Assembly (NCBI GenBank): GCA_021203245.1
Contig: JAJQBO010000144.1
Location: forward strand, 1-46,726
DNA length: 46,726 nt
Source of the DNA: Planctomycetaceae bacterium
GTDB taxonomy: Bacteria > Planctomycetota > SZUA-567
Direction of reading: 5' to 3'
The notes under the pieces: generated by a model
Seen by the model: only the letters and a program-made list of their open reading frames with translations
Told to the model about the DNA's origin: nothing
Databases searched by the model: none
Shown: piece by piece, positions 16,768 to 26,160 of the stretch
How positions within the stretch are numbered: position 1 is the first letter of the stretch
Layout: each line of letters begins with the position of its first letter
Program-made: the position numbers and the translations under genes

Positions 16768-17826
16768 TCAGGTCGTGGCGGTATCGATAAAGAACTCCAG
16801 GTTGTGTTTCATCACGATCTCCAGCTTGACCGGCTTCTGGGGCACGACAGGGTTGCCGTAGCACATTTCCTCGAACAGCACCTTGCAGGCGAGGAAAGCC
16901 TGGTGCTGGATGTTCTGGTAGATGACCGCGTCGACGGTGCCGTCCCGGAGAAACGGCACCGCCCCGGGCGACAGGTCGACGCCGATCAGCTTGAGGTCGC
17001 CCCGCCCGGCGGCGGCGATTTCGCCGGCGACGCAGTCGAGCCGATAGGTGAGGTCCATAATGCCCTTGACCGCCGGCTCCTCCACCAGCCCACGCACAGC
17101 CCGGACAATCCCCGCTTTGCTGGATACTGTCGGCGGCGGCAGCAGGAGCGTTATGCCGGGGTGCCGTTGGAGTTCTTCGCAAAAGCCCTTGAAGCGCTTC
17201 CTGGTGCTGGCGGACGAGTCGCTCGCCCGCAACGCTTGCACCGCAGCGCCCGGCGTCAGCATCTTTGCCATGAGTTCGGCCGCCAACCGACCGCACTGAT
17301 ATTCGTCGATGCCGATAAAGGCGTCGCGCGTCACGCCCGACACATCCTTGCTGATCAAGACAACGCGGCAGTCGCGGTCCTTCAGCCAGCGCACGCTGTC
17401 AGCCATGACGGCGGGATTGGCGGAGGCGATGGCGAAGTGGCGCAAACCGGCGTCATAGGCCTCGCGGATATCGTCCAGTTGCCGCTCCGGCTTGTTGGTC
17501 GGGGCGACCGAGGTGGTGATGGCGAGGCCGTGATCGCCGTACTCCTGCAGCGCCTGGCGGATGCCCCGCTGCACCGTACCGGCGAAGTAGTCGGCGCTCG
17601 GAGAGGCAAACGAGACAAATGCCATGGCATGGCGACGGTTCATCGCCAGGTTGCGGGCATTTTTGTTGGAGACGTAGTTGTACTTCTCCAGGGCTTCCTG
17701 AATAAGGCGGCGCGTCTTCTCGCGCACCGCGCCCTTGTTGTTGATGACCTTGTATATGGTGGTGCGGGAAATGTTGATTTCCTGCGCGATGTCTTCCAGC
17801 GTGGGACGGCTCAGGTTTTCGCTCAT
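16768..17826 (-). CDS. LacI-family transcriptional regulator (GH31 operon)
   Basis: Predicted 352-residue regulator. The N-terminal helix-turn-helix is LEDIAQEINISRTTIYKVIN (about residues 10-29), followed by a sugar-binding-protein-like domain. The effector part (GVDLSPGAVPFLRDGTVDAVIYQN) resembles the ribose/galactose-binding group. It is divergent from the glycosidase operon, and a perfect AACACGTGTT palindrome stands between them, so it most likely represses that operon in the absence of its sugar. Confidence 0.88.
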   Translation of the reverse strand: MSENLSRPTLEDIAQEINISRTTIYKVINNKGAVREKTRRLIQEALEKYNYVSNKNARNLAMNRRHAMAFVSFASPSADYFAGTVQRGIRQALQEYGDHGLAITTSVAPTNKPERQLDDIREAYDAGLRHFAIASANPAVMADSVRWLKDRDCRVVLISKDVSGVTRDAFIGIDEYQCGRLAAELMAKMLTPGAAVQALRASDSSASTRKRFKGFCEELQRHPGITLLLPPPTVSSKAGIVRAVRGLVEEPAVKGIMDLTYRLDCVAGEIAAAGRGDLKLIGVDLSPGAVPFLRDGTVDAVIYQNIQHQAFLACKVLFEEMCYGNPVVPQKPVKLEIVMKHNLEFFIDTATT

Positions 17827-17933
17827 TGTCGTTCGGCCTTATCTTTCGGCATTGCGTTCCAAGTGCCTGTCGCACAGGCCCTGTAGAAATCTACCCGAAA
17901 AAACGCGAATCTCAAAATTTTTCCCAAAACAAT

Positions 17934-17978
17934 TTGACTAAGTGCGTAGGGTGGGGTACTCATAATTTAACACGTGTT
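17934..17978 (+). promoter_or_regulatory. Promoter and LacI-type operator of the GH31 operon
   Basis: TTGACT (17934-17939) is followed after 17 bases by TACTCA, with CATAAT four bases further as an alternative -10. The perfect 10-base palindrome AACACGTGTT (17969-17978) covers the likely start of transcription, a common repressor position. The divergent LacI-type protein is the obvious candidate binder. Confidence 0.55.
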
Positions 17979-18030
17979 CAATTACGGCGATAATTACTCC
18001 GGAAAACATCCGCAAAGGAACCCACCCCAA

Positions 18031-20064
18031 ATGCTCTACGAAAAAGACGGAAAGCTGTACCGCCGCTGGGACAAGGAAATCCTGTGCATCGAGCCCTATG
18101 GGCCGAATGCGCTGCGGGTCCGCGCCACGCACCTGGCAGGTCTGAACGACGACTTTTCCGCCCTCGAACCGGCGGACGCGGGGCCGCCCCCGGTCATCCA
18201 AATCGACGGCGACACCGCCTCCATCGCCAACGGCGACATTCGCTGCGAGGTGCTGTGTACCGGCAAACTCAAGTTCTACAATGGTCGGGGCGACCTTTTG
18301 GTGCAGGAGTACGACAAGAACCGCTTTCGCAAGAATGCTCCGGGCGAGTTGGACAGCGCCCTGGAAATCATTCCCCGCACCTTCGTGCCGCACCGAGGGA
18401 CCAACTACTTCAAGCTGCAGGTGCGGTTCGAGGCCCAGGCGGGCGAGCGCTTCTATGGCATGGGCCAGTACCAGCAGCCGGATCTGAATCTCAAGGGCTG
18501 CGTGCTGGAGCTGGCGCAACGCAATTCGCAGGTCAGCGTGCCTTTCTGCATCTCGTCCAAGGGTTATGGCTTTTTCTGGAACAACCCGGCTATCGGCCAC
18601 GCCGCCTTCGTCAACAACGTCACCATGTGGCAGGCGGAATCCACCCGGCAGATGGACTACTGGATAACGGCCGCCGACACGCCGCGCGAACTGGTGGAGT
18701 CCTACGCCAAGGTGGTCAGCCGGGTGCCGATGATGCCCGACTACGCTCTGGGCCTGTGGCAGAGCAAGCTCCGCTACCGTACCCAGCAGGAGGTGCTGGA
18801 GGTCGCCCGCGAGTACCGCAGGCGGGGCGTGCCCCTGTCTGTCATCGTCATCGATTTCTTCCATTGGACCGCCCAGGGCGACTGGAAGTTCGACCCCGAA
18901 TGCTGGCCCAACCCGGGGGAGATGGTCCGGGAACTGGAGGAAATGGGCGTCAAGCTTATGGTGTCGGTGTGGCCGACGGTGGAAGAGGGGAGCGAGAACT
19001 TCGCCTTCATGCAGGAGGCGGGCTTGCTGATTCGCACCGAGGCCGGCCCGCGCGTCTGCATCAAAAACCGGGACACCTACGCCGACATGACGAATCCTGA
19101 CACCCGCGCCTTTGTCTGGGACAAGCTGAAGCGGAACTACTACGACCACGGCATCAGGCTCTTCTGGCTGGACGAAGGCGAGCCGGAGACGACCAAGTAC
19201 GAGTTCGACAACTACCGGTACCATATCGGTTCGGCCCTGGAGGCCGGGCCGCTCTACCCGCGCGAATACACCCGCATGGTCTATGAGGGGATGCGGGCGG
19301 AGGGGAAGGAAAATGTCATCACCCTGGCCCGCTGCGGCTGGCCCGGGTCGCAGAAGTACGGGGCTATCCTCTGGACCGGCGACGTCAGTTCCAGCTTCGA
19401 CTCGCTCCGCAACCAGCTCGCCGCCGCCCTGGGCATGGGCATTTCCGGCATGCCCTGGTGGACCACGGACATCGGCGGCTTTGTCGAAGGGGATGTACGG
19501 AGCGACGAGTTCAAGGAGCTCCTGGTGCACTGGTTCCAGATGGGGACGTTCTGCCCGGTCCTGCGCATGCACGGCTTCCGCAACCCCATCGAAGTGACGC
19601 CAGGCGGCAAACCCTACACGGCGGGCGACGCCACCGGCTGGAAATACACCAGCGGTGCGCCGAACGAGATCTGGTCCTACGGCGAGGCGGTCTACGACAT
19701 TTGCACCACGTTCATCCGCCTGCGCGAGCGAATAAAACCATACCTCCGCGAACAGATGCGGGCCGCCCACGAGCGTGGCACGCCCATCATGCGTCCGCTG
19801 TTCTTCGACTATCCGGAGGATGCCGCCGCCGCCAACATTGAGGATCAGTACATGTTTGGCCCCGACGTCATGGTTGCGCCTGTCATGGAACTCGGCGTAC
19901 GAATACGCACGGTCTATTTCCCCGAAGGGGTGTGGCGTCATATTTTCAGCGGCATCGAGTACAGCGGCCCGGCCACGGCGGAATGCGCCGCCCCGCTCGA
20001 GGAGGTGCCGGTATTTGTCAAGGCGGAGCGGGCAGTTATCTTCGACGCCGGGAAGGGAGCATGA
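18031..20064 (+). CDS. Glycoside hydrolase family 31 (alpha-xylosidase/alpha-glucosidase type)
   Basis: Predicted 677-residue cytoplasmic glycosidase without a signal peptide. The N-terminal beta-sandwich (about 1-230) leads into the catalytic barrel. Likely nucleophile is Asp381 in FWLDEGEPE and likely acid/base is Asp451 in LWTGDVSSSFDSL; MPWWTTDIGGF and LRMHGFRNP follow as in GH31. Such enzymes retain the anomer and split alpha-linked xylosides, glucosides or galactosides. I chose the ATG at 18031 for its AAAGGA site; a GTG at 17974 lies inside the operator. The next gene starts within its stop codon, so the sugar released or imported is probably shared with that symporter. Confidence 0.9.
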   Translation: MLYEKDGKLYRRWDKEILCIEPYGPNALRVRATHLAGLNDDFSALEPADAGPPPVIQIDGDTASIANGDIRCEVLCTGKLKFYNGRGDLLVQEYDKNRFRKNAPGELDSALEIIPRTFVPHRGTNYFKLQVRFEAQAGERFYGMGQYQQPDLNLKGCVLELAQRNSQVSVPFCISSKGYGFFWNNPAIGHAAFVNNVTMWQAESTRQMDYWITAADTPRELVESYAKVVSRVPMMPDYALGLWQSKLRYRTQQEVLEVAREYRRRGVPLSVIVIDFFHWTAQGDWKFDPECWPNPGEMVRELEEMGVKLMVSVWPTVEEGSENFAFMQEAGLLIRTEAGPRVCIKNRDTYADMTNPDTRAFVWDKLKRNYYDHGIRLFWLDEGEPETTKYEFDNYRYHIGSALEAGPLYPREYTRMVYEGMRAEGKENVITLARCGWPGSQKYGAILWTGDVSSSFDSLRNQLAAALGMGISGMPWWTTDIGGFVEGDVRSDEFKELLVHWFQMGTFCPVLRMHGFRNPIEVTPGGKPYTAGDATGWKYTSGAPNEIWSYGEAVYDICTTFIRLRERIKPYLREQMRAAHERGTPIMRPLFFDYPEDAAAANIEDQYMFGPDVMVAPVMELGVRIRTVYFPEGVWRHIFSGIEYSGPATAECAAPLEEVPVFVKAERAVIFDAGKGA

Positions 20065-21699
20065 TTATGGAAAATTCTTTCGGACTGCTCAATTGGCTGG
20101 TGCTGGCGGTGTATTTCGCCGTGATGCTGTATCTCGGTTCCCGTATCGGCAAACACGGCAACAGCACCGACTCCTTCTTTCTTGGCGGCAGGAAGATCCC
20201 CTGGTGGGCCATCGGCCTGTCGGTCATGGCGACCCAATGCTCGGCCGTGTCCTTTATCGGCATCCCGGGTTGGGGATATGCCAGCGGCCTCAGGCGGTAC
20301 CTACACCTTTCAATTTCCGCTGGTCATGGCGTTCATCATGATCACCTTCGTTCCCTTCTTTTACAATACCAAGGTGGTCAGTATCTACGAATACCTGGAA
20401 AAACGCTTTGGGCCGGCAGCGCGGGGCCTGATGGCGTTCATCTTTCTCCTGTCGCGGGGCCTGCAGACGGCGGTGGTGCTGTTCGCGCCCGCTCTCGCTC
20501 TGGCTGCCGTCACCGGCCTCGATCCCAAGGTGACGATTCTCATCATGGGGGCCTTTTCCATCGCCTACACGGTGATGGGCGGCATCGCCGCCGTTATCTG
20601 GACCGATGTGGCGCAGATGGTGGTGATATGGGCGGGCATACTGCTGGCCATATTTATCCCCGTTTTCACCCTGCCGGGCGGCGTGTCCACCATCTGGCAG
20701 AACGCGGTGCAGCAGAATCTTTTTGTCCCGCTCGATTACTCCTTCGGCTTCGGCAACCAGTTTTCCTTCTGGGGCGGCCTCCTGGGGTCCGGATTCCTGT
20801 ACATCACCTACCTGGGCACTGATCAAAGCCAGGTGCAGCGGGTACTGACCGCACGGTCGCTGCGTGAGACCAAACTGTCGCTTAGTCTGGCCGGATTTCT
20901 GGTGCCGATTCAGACGTTTCTCTTTCTCATCGCCGGCATCTGCCTGTTCTCCGCCTTCGGCGGCCAGTCGTTCGCCAACTCGGACCAGGTCATGCTCGAT
21001 TTCATCACCAAGATCCTGCCCGCCGGCGTCGCCGGCCTGGTAACGGCGGGCGTGTTCGCCGCCGGCATGTCGAGCGTCGACTCGGCTCTCAACTCACTGG
21101 CAACCGTCACGGTGAACGATTTCTACCTGAAGTGGAAGCCGCAGGCGAGCGAGAGGACCTGCCTGGCCGTCTCCAAACTCGCCACCGTCTTCTGGGGCGT
21201 GTTCACCACGGTATTCGCCATGTTCCTGGGTGGGCTGGGCGGCGTTCTTGACATCATCAACATCATCGGACCGCTTTTCTACCCCTGCTTTCTTGCCGCG
21301 TTCGTCCTGGCGGTGTTCTGCCGCCGCGCCAACGAAAAGGGGTGCCTGGCCGCAATCGTCACCGGCCTCGCCGTCGACCTCTACATGTTCCGGTATACGA
21401 GTATCGGTTCGCTGTGGTGGTGCTTCGTCGGCTTTGTCGTCGCTTTCGCCGTGGGTTACGCGGTAAGCCTCATGACCGGCCGCGAGCAGGCCGCCTCCGT
21501 CTCCGACGGCTCGTTCTCCTACGAGACCTCCACCGGCAGCGACCTGACCATCCATAATGTCATGCAACTGGCGGTCGCAGGGAAGATTCGTGAAAAGGAC
21601 GACGAGGGCTATTATGTGGTGCCTGGAAAGATGGACAAACTTGGCTACGCCCTAATCGCCTTTTTCGTCGTCCAGTGGGTGATACTCTCGGTGATTTAG
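20061..21699 (+). CDS. Na+/solute symporter (SSS family), frameshifted
   Basis: Predicted inner-membrane sodium symporter of about 545 residues. The first part (from ATG 20061, overlapping the glycosidase stop) reads into PGWGYASG in one frame; from about 20290 the protein continues as SGGTYTFQFPLVMAF in the next frame up to 21699. One extra base (or a 7-base insertion) near 20289 explains this. The remaining sequence is uninterrupted, with about 13-14 helices and QVQRVLTARS plus AAGMSSVDSALNSLATVTVNDFY, typical of sugar-type SSS members. If the indel is real the gene is inactive. The substrate is likely a glycoside cleaved by the GH31 enzyme. Confidence 0.85.
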
Positions 21700-21718
21700 C
21701 CGCACAGGAGAAACCTCC

Positions 21719-22264
21719 ATGCTGGTGGAATGCCTCGAACGTCACGGCGCGCGCGACTCATTGCAGGTTCTGGCGGACTTCCTCCGCACCCCTCTGGCGC
21801 GTCTGCGCTACGGGCAGGCCACCATCTATACCGGAGATGTCTACTGCCTTCCCTACTATGCCGTCACCATTCGCCCGCCCCGGGAAAGGGAGTTCTGTCT
21901 TTTCCTGGGGAGCGCGCTGCGGGACGACGTCGCCGTCTGCCGCCTCGACCGTGCGATGCGTCTCGAAACGAGGGAGTGCGATCCCGGCCTGGTCCTGGAG
22001 CCCCGCAAGGACGCGCCGCAGGTAGGCAGGGAGATTGCGGCAAAGATCAAGACAAACCGTCGCCTCCGGCGGGCGTTCGGCCCCGGGGTGACGGACGGGT
22101 CGCCATTGCGGTTGCTCCATGTTCCGACGCCGTCCTTTCTGGTACGCTGCCGCCGATATGCACTGTTTCTTGTGGATCCGCTGACAGAGAAGGTGGATTT
22201 CCGGCATCTGTCGGCGGTTGAGGATCGGTTTGTCGCGCCGCAGCCCGCCCTGGCCGGGGCCTGA
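21719..22264 (+). CDS. Conserved-looking hypothetical protein in the GH31 operon
   Basis: Predicted 181-residue soluble protein; I recognise no domain. It has no signal peptide or membrane helix and is rich in Arg, Leu and Asp. The ATG follows CAGGAG, 19 bases after the symporter stop, so it belongs to the same transcript. Base composition matches its neighbours, and a strong hairpin follows, which supports it as a real gene. A role linked to glycoside use is only guilt by association. Confidence 0.6.
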   Translation: MLVECLERHGARDSLQVLADFLRTPLARLRYGQATIYTGDVYCLPYYAVTIRPPREREFCLFLGSALRDDVAVCRLDRAMRLETRECDPGLVLEPRKDAPQVGREIAAKIKTNRRLRRAFGPGVTDGSPLRLLHVPTPSFLVRCRRYALFLVDPLTEKVDFRHLSAVEDRFVAPQPALAGA

Positions 22265-22330
22265 TGGGAGCGAAAACGACGACTGACTGAACGCCACAAT
22301 TCATCGGGATCATCGAAAACACTGTATTTC

Positions 22331-22362
22331 TCCGCTGCAGACACTGTCATGTCTGCAGCGGA
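22331..22362 (+). terminator. Hairpin ending the GH31 operon
   Basis: Perfect 13-bp stem (TCCGCTGCAGACA / TGTCTGCAGCGGA) with loop CTGTCA, 66 bases past the last gene of the operon. There is no clean T tract, so efficiency is uncertain. Confidence 0.55.
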
Positions 22363-22584
22363 TTCGTATTGACGTCTTTTCCTCATGGCACACCGCAATC
22401 AAATTTGCCGATACGCGTCTTTCTTCAACAACCGTCCCCCCGCCGGTAAAAACGTCTACTACAGCGTGATTCGATTTGGAGCACGGGGTCATTCACCCTT
22501 GCCCGGCACAACCGCACGCGTGCGCACTGGTCGATGCTTCACCGCCGGAGTGATAATGATTTTTTCCGAAGTGTCTCCATGACC

Positions 22585-22600
22585 GTCTCAAAAACGAGAC
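22585..22600 (+). promoter_or_regulatory. Putative activator-binding site 1 (TCTC-N6-GAGA)
   Basis: GTCTCAAAAACGAGAC is a 5-bp inverted repeat with a 6-base centre. Its arms match the repeat at 34472-34485, in front of the other sigma-54 promoters. Candidate upstream site of one of the two enhancer-binding proteins. Confidence 0.5.
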
Positions 22601-22616
22601 TCATATGTAAGACTTA

Positions 22617-22631
22617 TTCTCGATTTGAGAA
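22617..22631 (+). promoter_or_regulatory. Putative activator-binding site 2
   Basis: TTCTCGATTTGAGAA, arms TTCTC/GAGAA with a 5-base centre, 17 bases after site 1. It shares TCTC and TTTGAGA with the other sites. Confidence 0.48.
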
Positions 22632-22738
22632 AACAGGCGCGGACGATAGGTGCGTTTGAATCGGCGAACTCCTCAAAACCTCGGACAAAATATGGCAAAA
22701 TATACATGTTTGGGCAGTGCACCGCCGTATTGCGCGTA

Positions 22739-22754
22739 TGGCAAGCGTCTTGTA
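22739..22754 (+). promoter_or_regulatory. Sigma-54-like promoter with altered -12 box
   Basis: TGGCAAGCGTCTTGTA has the -24 GG and the correct 10-base distance to -12, but GC at -12 is changed to GT. It lies 58 bases before the dehydrogenase start and 108-140 bases after the two inverted repeats. The loss of the -12 GC would weaken it, in keeping with the damaged gene behind it. Confidence 0.4.
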
Positions 22755-22811
22755 ATCACGTAATGGCATGCCGTTCTCATCCAAAACAAAAAGAACAGAG
22801 AAGGAATGGTT

Positions 22812-23967
22812 ATGCCGCTACAGTTTTCGTTCTTCCCACCCGGCTATATAGTTTTCGGCCGGGACGCCAGGCTGAAGACAGGCGCGCTTCTCCAGGAATG
22901 GCGTTGCGGCCGTCATATCATGCTTCTCCACGATGCCGATCCTCGATGCGAACAACCTTTGACTGAAATAGCCGCAGCCGTCAAAAGCTGCGGCATGAGC
23001 CCGCACGACTTTTCCCACACACTCCAGACGACGGCATATGCACAGGTTGAAAGAGGCCTCGCCCTGGTGCGGCGGAAAAAAAATCGCGGCGGTGGTCGCC
23101 GTCGGTGGTACAGCCGCCATGGACCTGGCCAAAGCCATTGTGAATCGATTTGATGGATCGGTCGGTTTTTTCGATACCGCCCCACCGAAATTTGCGGTTA
23201 CAAAAAGAAGCCTGCGTCTTTTCATTATTCCGCAGAGGTGGTGCGTGGGCTCGGCACTCTCGAATGGCGTTCTCCTCTTCGACAATTCCGGCAAACAAGA
23301 ATGTCGATTCTGGAATGCGCGATTCGGCGTCGATGTGGCTATCCTGGATCCGTGTCTCATGGAGGAAGCGAATCGCGACGACGCCGTCCTGCAGGCAATG
23401 GGCGTTATGGCGCAGTGCATTGACAGATACACGGGAGTGGGCGGCGGCCCAATTGCGGACGCATTCGCGTTGGAAGCGATTCGAATGGTGGCGGATACCG
23501 TGCGGATGGTCCGGTCTTCGAATGCCGAAATCACTGAGACAATTATGGCGGCGAGCGCCATGGCGGCCATGGCGGCAAATTCGTCTCCATCCACGATACT
23601 TCCCTCGCTCACCCCCGCACATGGGGAGGCGGCGCGGGAGCACCGTCATGCAGCGTACGCCCTCGCTCTTCCCTTTGTCGTCAAGGCGCGGGCGAGCACG
23701 AAGCCGAGACGGCTTGCGCGAGTGGGAGAAGCGCTGGGCGTGGCTCTTCCCGACGACGCGACGCCGGAGGAGGTCGGCGCACTGGTGGCGGGCGAACTGG
23801 CGCAACTCAATAATTCCCTGGGCATCGTCAGGCTGCGCGATTACGAAATTGACGAAGCCGTCATCGACGAGATCGTCATCTCTGCAGGCAGAGAATCGGG
23901 TTGTCCGTTGATGCAGCCGCCTGCGGATACGGATGGGTTCCGGCGGTACTTATTATCGGTACTATAA
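22812..23967 (+). pseudogene. Iron-type alcohol dehydrogenase-like gene, frameshifted and degenerate
   Basis: The N-terminal part (22812 to about 23080, FFPPGYIVFGRDARLKTGA) and the C-terminal part (to 23967) are in different frames. The break is at an A8 run (23076-23083); seven A would restore a 384-residue protein of normal family length. The sequence follows the Fe-ADH plan (AVVAVGGTAAMDLAKAI, then DAFALEAIRMV), but metal-ligand positions look lost: the region equal to GMDALTHAIEAY reads AMGVMAQCIDRY, and the later LPHV-type segment reads LPFV. So even an intact product may lack metal-dependent activity. It is probably a decaying member of the regulon. AGAAGG precedes the ATG at 22812. 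Confidence 0.72.
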
Positions 23968-24024
23968 CCAGATGGTCGCTTAACGCGTAGCGTGCGTGCG
24001 CGAGGGATTGGGCGCAGCGGATTG

Positions 24025-24041
24025 ATACTACACCATAGTAT
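24025..24041. promoter_or_regulatory. Inverted repeat before the first activator gene
   Basis: ATACTA-CACCA-TAGTAT is a perfect 6-bp inverted repeat 39 bases before the start codon. Its position suits an operator for autoregulation. No -35/-10 pair stands out. Confidence 0.35.
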
Positions 24042-24079
24042 TTCCTCATCCAGCACTATCCAATCTCCAGGCGGGCCCA

Positions 24080-26119
24080 ATGGGAAGCGAGGCGACAGTG
24101 CGCGATCAATCCGCATGTGAAAACTTTCAGATTCAGCTTACCGCCCTTTGGACCGAATTCATGACTTCGGGCACGATATCCCCGGACGTACGGCCCCTCA
24201 TTGCCGAATCCTGGCTGCGCAGTCGCGGCTATGGTGTCGATTGCCACAATGCCTCGCCGCAGATTCTCTCGCCCCGGGAACTGCAGGAACGGCTGGACGA
24301 CAACCGCGAATTTCTGGATTTTTCCTCGTCGACCCTGCAGAAAATCAACCTGCTGGCTCGGGATGGCGACCACCTCCTTTCCCTGCACGACCGGGAAGGA
24401 TATCTGCTCGAGTATGTCGTCAGGCATCCCGATCACAAACGCCGTCCCAACTCGAAATATGTGTTGGGCGCAAAGTGGGACGAGGCGTCGGTGGGGACGA
24501 ACGGCGTTGGTATCGTCCTGGCGACAAACCTGCCCGTTCAGGTGGTGGGGGCTGAACATTACTGTGCGGACCAGCATGCCGTGACCTGTTCGGCCGCGCC
24601 CATCCACGACCGCGCGGGCACCATACTGGGCGTTCTCAATATGAGCGGTTCTTATGCCATGTCCGACACCCGCATCCTCGGGTTGATCGAGGCGGGCGCA
24701 TTCGCCATCGAGAGCCAGCTTGCGCTCAGCCACTCCCAGGGCGTGATCAGCAATACTCTCGAGGCGATCTCGGAATGCCTGATCATTCTGGACGAGCAGT
24801 TGCGGATCGTCACGGCCAGCCGGTACGCTTCAACTCTCTTTGGCATCCAGCGCGAAGCGCTCAAGGAGCGGCGTATCGAGGAGTTCTTCCGCCCTAGCGA
24901 CTTCAAGGAAAAGGTCTTTATCGGCAAAAAGCCCTTCTCCTACTTGGAGTCAACGTTTCGCATTGACGGAAGGACCATGTCGTTCAACGTTTCCGTCACC
25001 CCCATTCTTTCCCGACGCAAAGTCACCGGCGTTATCCTCCTGCTGCGGGAATCCCGGATCATCAACAGGATGGCCAACATCGTGGCCGGAAACAGCGCTC
25101 GGTATAATTTTTCCGACATCGTCACCCGCGACAGCAAAATGTTGGGCATCATCGGGACCATGAAGGAGATCGCCCCGACTGATTGCACTGTCTTGCTCGA
25201 AGGCGAGAGCGGCACCGGCAAGGAACTGTTCGCCCATTCCATTCACACGCACAGCGAGCGGCGTAACGGCCCCTTTGTTACCATCAACTGCGCCTCCCTG
25301 CCGCGCGGCCTGGTGGAAAGCGAGCTCTTCGGGTATGAAAAGGGCGCGTTTACCGGCGCGTTGGGGCAGGGCAACCCGGGAAAATTCGAGCTGGCCGACG
25401 GCGGTACCATCTTTCTCGATGAAGTGGGCGAACTTCCCCAGGAGATTCAAGCCAAGCTGCTGCGCGTCCTCGACACTCACCGCGTATCCCGCATCGGGGG
25501 GAAAACCGAAAAGACCCTGGATGTCAGGGTCATTGCCGCAACCAACCGCGATCTGCAAAAGGAAGTGGCAGAGTCGCATTTCAGACGCGATCTCTACTAT
25601 CGAATCAACGTCCTCAAGTTTACGATCCCGCCGCTGCGGGAACGCGTTGCCGACGTGTCGCTGTTGGCCGAATCCTTCCTGGAGAATCTCAACCGCCACG
25701 CCGCCGGCAACCAGGGGTCGGCCAGGCATAAACGATTCTCCGCCGCCTTTTTGCAGTGTCTGCAACGGGCGAGTTGGCCGGGAAACGTCCGCGAACTGCA
25801 GAACACGGTGGTCCGGGCCTTTTACGCCAGCGCCGACCGGGAAGAACTGACGCCCGGCGACCTGCCGGAAAATTTCTCCTGCAGCGAAGACTCGCGCGAG
25901 GACGTGTCATCCGATTGTGATGCGGTCGCGTCCGATACCAGCCTGCGCCACCCCGAACCTCCCTCCCTCCAGGAAATGGAAAAGGCCATGATACTGGCTG
26001 CAGTCAAAAGTCGCGCCGGCGACGTGGTGCGCGCCGGTCAATCCCTGGGTATGAGTAAGGCGACCATCTACCGGAAAATCAAGAAACACGCCATCGATAT
26101 CCGTCTGTTCAAATCGTGA
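24080..26119 (+). CDS. Sigma-54-dependent activator, AcoR/DhaR-like (first copy)
   Basis: Predicted 679-residue cytoplasmic enhancer-binding protein. A GAF-like sensor domain spans about 60-215, a PAS domain about 225-325, and an AAA+ domain about 345-580 with Walker A GESGTGKE (375-382), the sigma-54 loop GAFTGA (422-427) and Walker B GGTIFLDE (441-448). A Fis-type helix-turn-helix ends the protein (QSLGMSKATIYRKIKKHAI). There is no receiver domain, so a small molecule bound by GAF/PAS should control it. It is paralogous to the gene at 26989; the SDR gene lies between. The two sigma-54-type promoters at 34.3-34.7 kb are its likely targets. Confidence 0.92.
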   Translation: MGSEATVRDQSACENFQIQLTALWTEFMTSGTISPDVRPLIAESWLRSRGYGVDCHNASPQILSPRELQERLDDNREFLDFSSSTLQKINLLARDGDHLLSLHDREGYLLEYVVRHPDHKRRPNSKYVLGAKWDEASVGTNGVGIVLATNLPVQVVGAEHYCADQHAVTCSAAPIHDRAGTILGVLNMSGSYAMSDTRILGLIEAGAFAIESQLALSHSQGVISNTLEAISECLIILDEQLRIVTASRYASTLFGIQREALKERRIEEFFRPSDFKEKVFIGKKPFSYLESTFRIDGRTMSFNVSVTPILSRRKVTGVILLLRESRIINRMANIVAGNSARYNFSDIVTRDSKMLGIIGTMKEIAPTDCTVLLEGESGTGKELFAHSIHTHSERRNGPFVTINCASLPRGLVESELFGYEKGAFTGALGQGNPGKFELADGGTIFLDEVGELPQEIQAKLLRVLDTHRVSRIGGKTEKTLDVRVIAATNRDLQKEVAESHFRRDLYYRINVLKFTIPPLRERVADVSLLAESFLENLNRHAAGNQGSARHKRFSAAFLQCLQRASWPGNVRELQNTVVRAFYASADREELTPGDLPENFSCSEDSREDVSSDCDAVASDTSLRHPEPPSLQEMEKAMILAAVKSRAGDVVRAGQSLGMSKATIYRKIKKHAIDIRLFKS

Positions 26120-26160
26120 TGATGTACCGATACTTCACCCGAAAAAGGAGAGGATTCGTC

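Larger units (their letters stand above)
22363..22811. promoter_or_regulatory. Regulatory spacer before the decayed Fe-type dehydrogenase
   Basis: No gene is visible. It holds two inverted repeats of the kind seen at 34472 (listed separately) and a sigma-54-like promoter about 110-140 bases downstream of them. Confidence 0.5.

Noticed and set aside
17938-19941. A 667-codon open frame on minus across the GH31 gene
   Set aside because: It is the antisense shadow of the glycosidase, which has clear catalytic motifs; the shadow frame has no recognisable domain and high Arg/His/Gly content.
18031-20064. GH31 enzyme as a sulfoquinovosidase that would feed a sulfo-transketolase pathway
   Set aside because: The sequence reads as a general alpha-xylosidase/alpha-glucosidase type; I do not see YihQ-like signature segments, and the gene is in a separate LacI-controlled operon.
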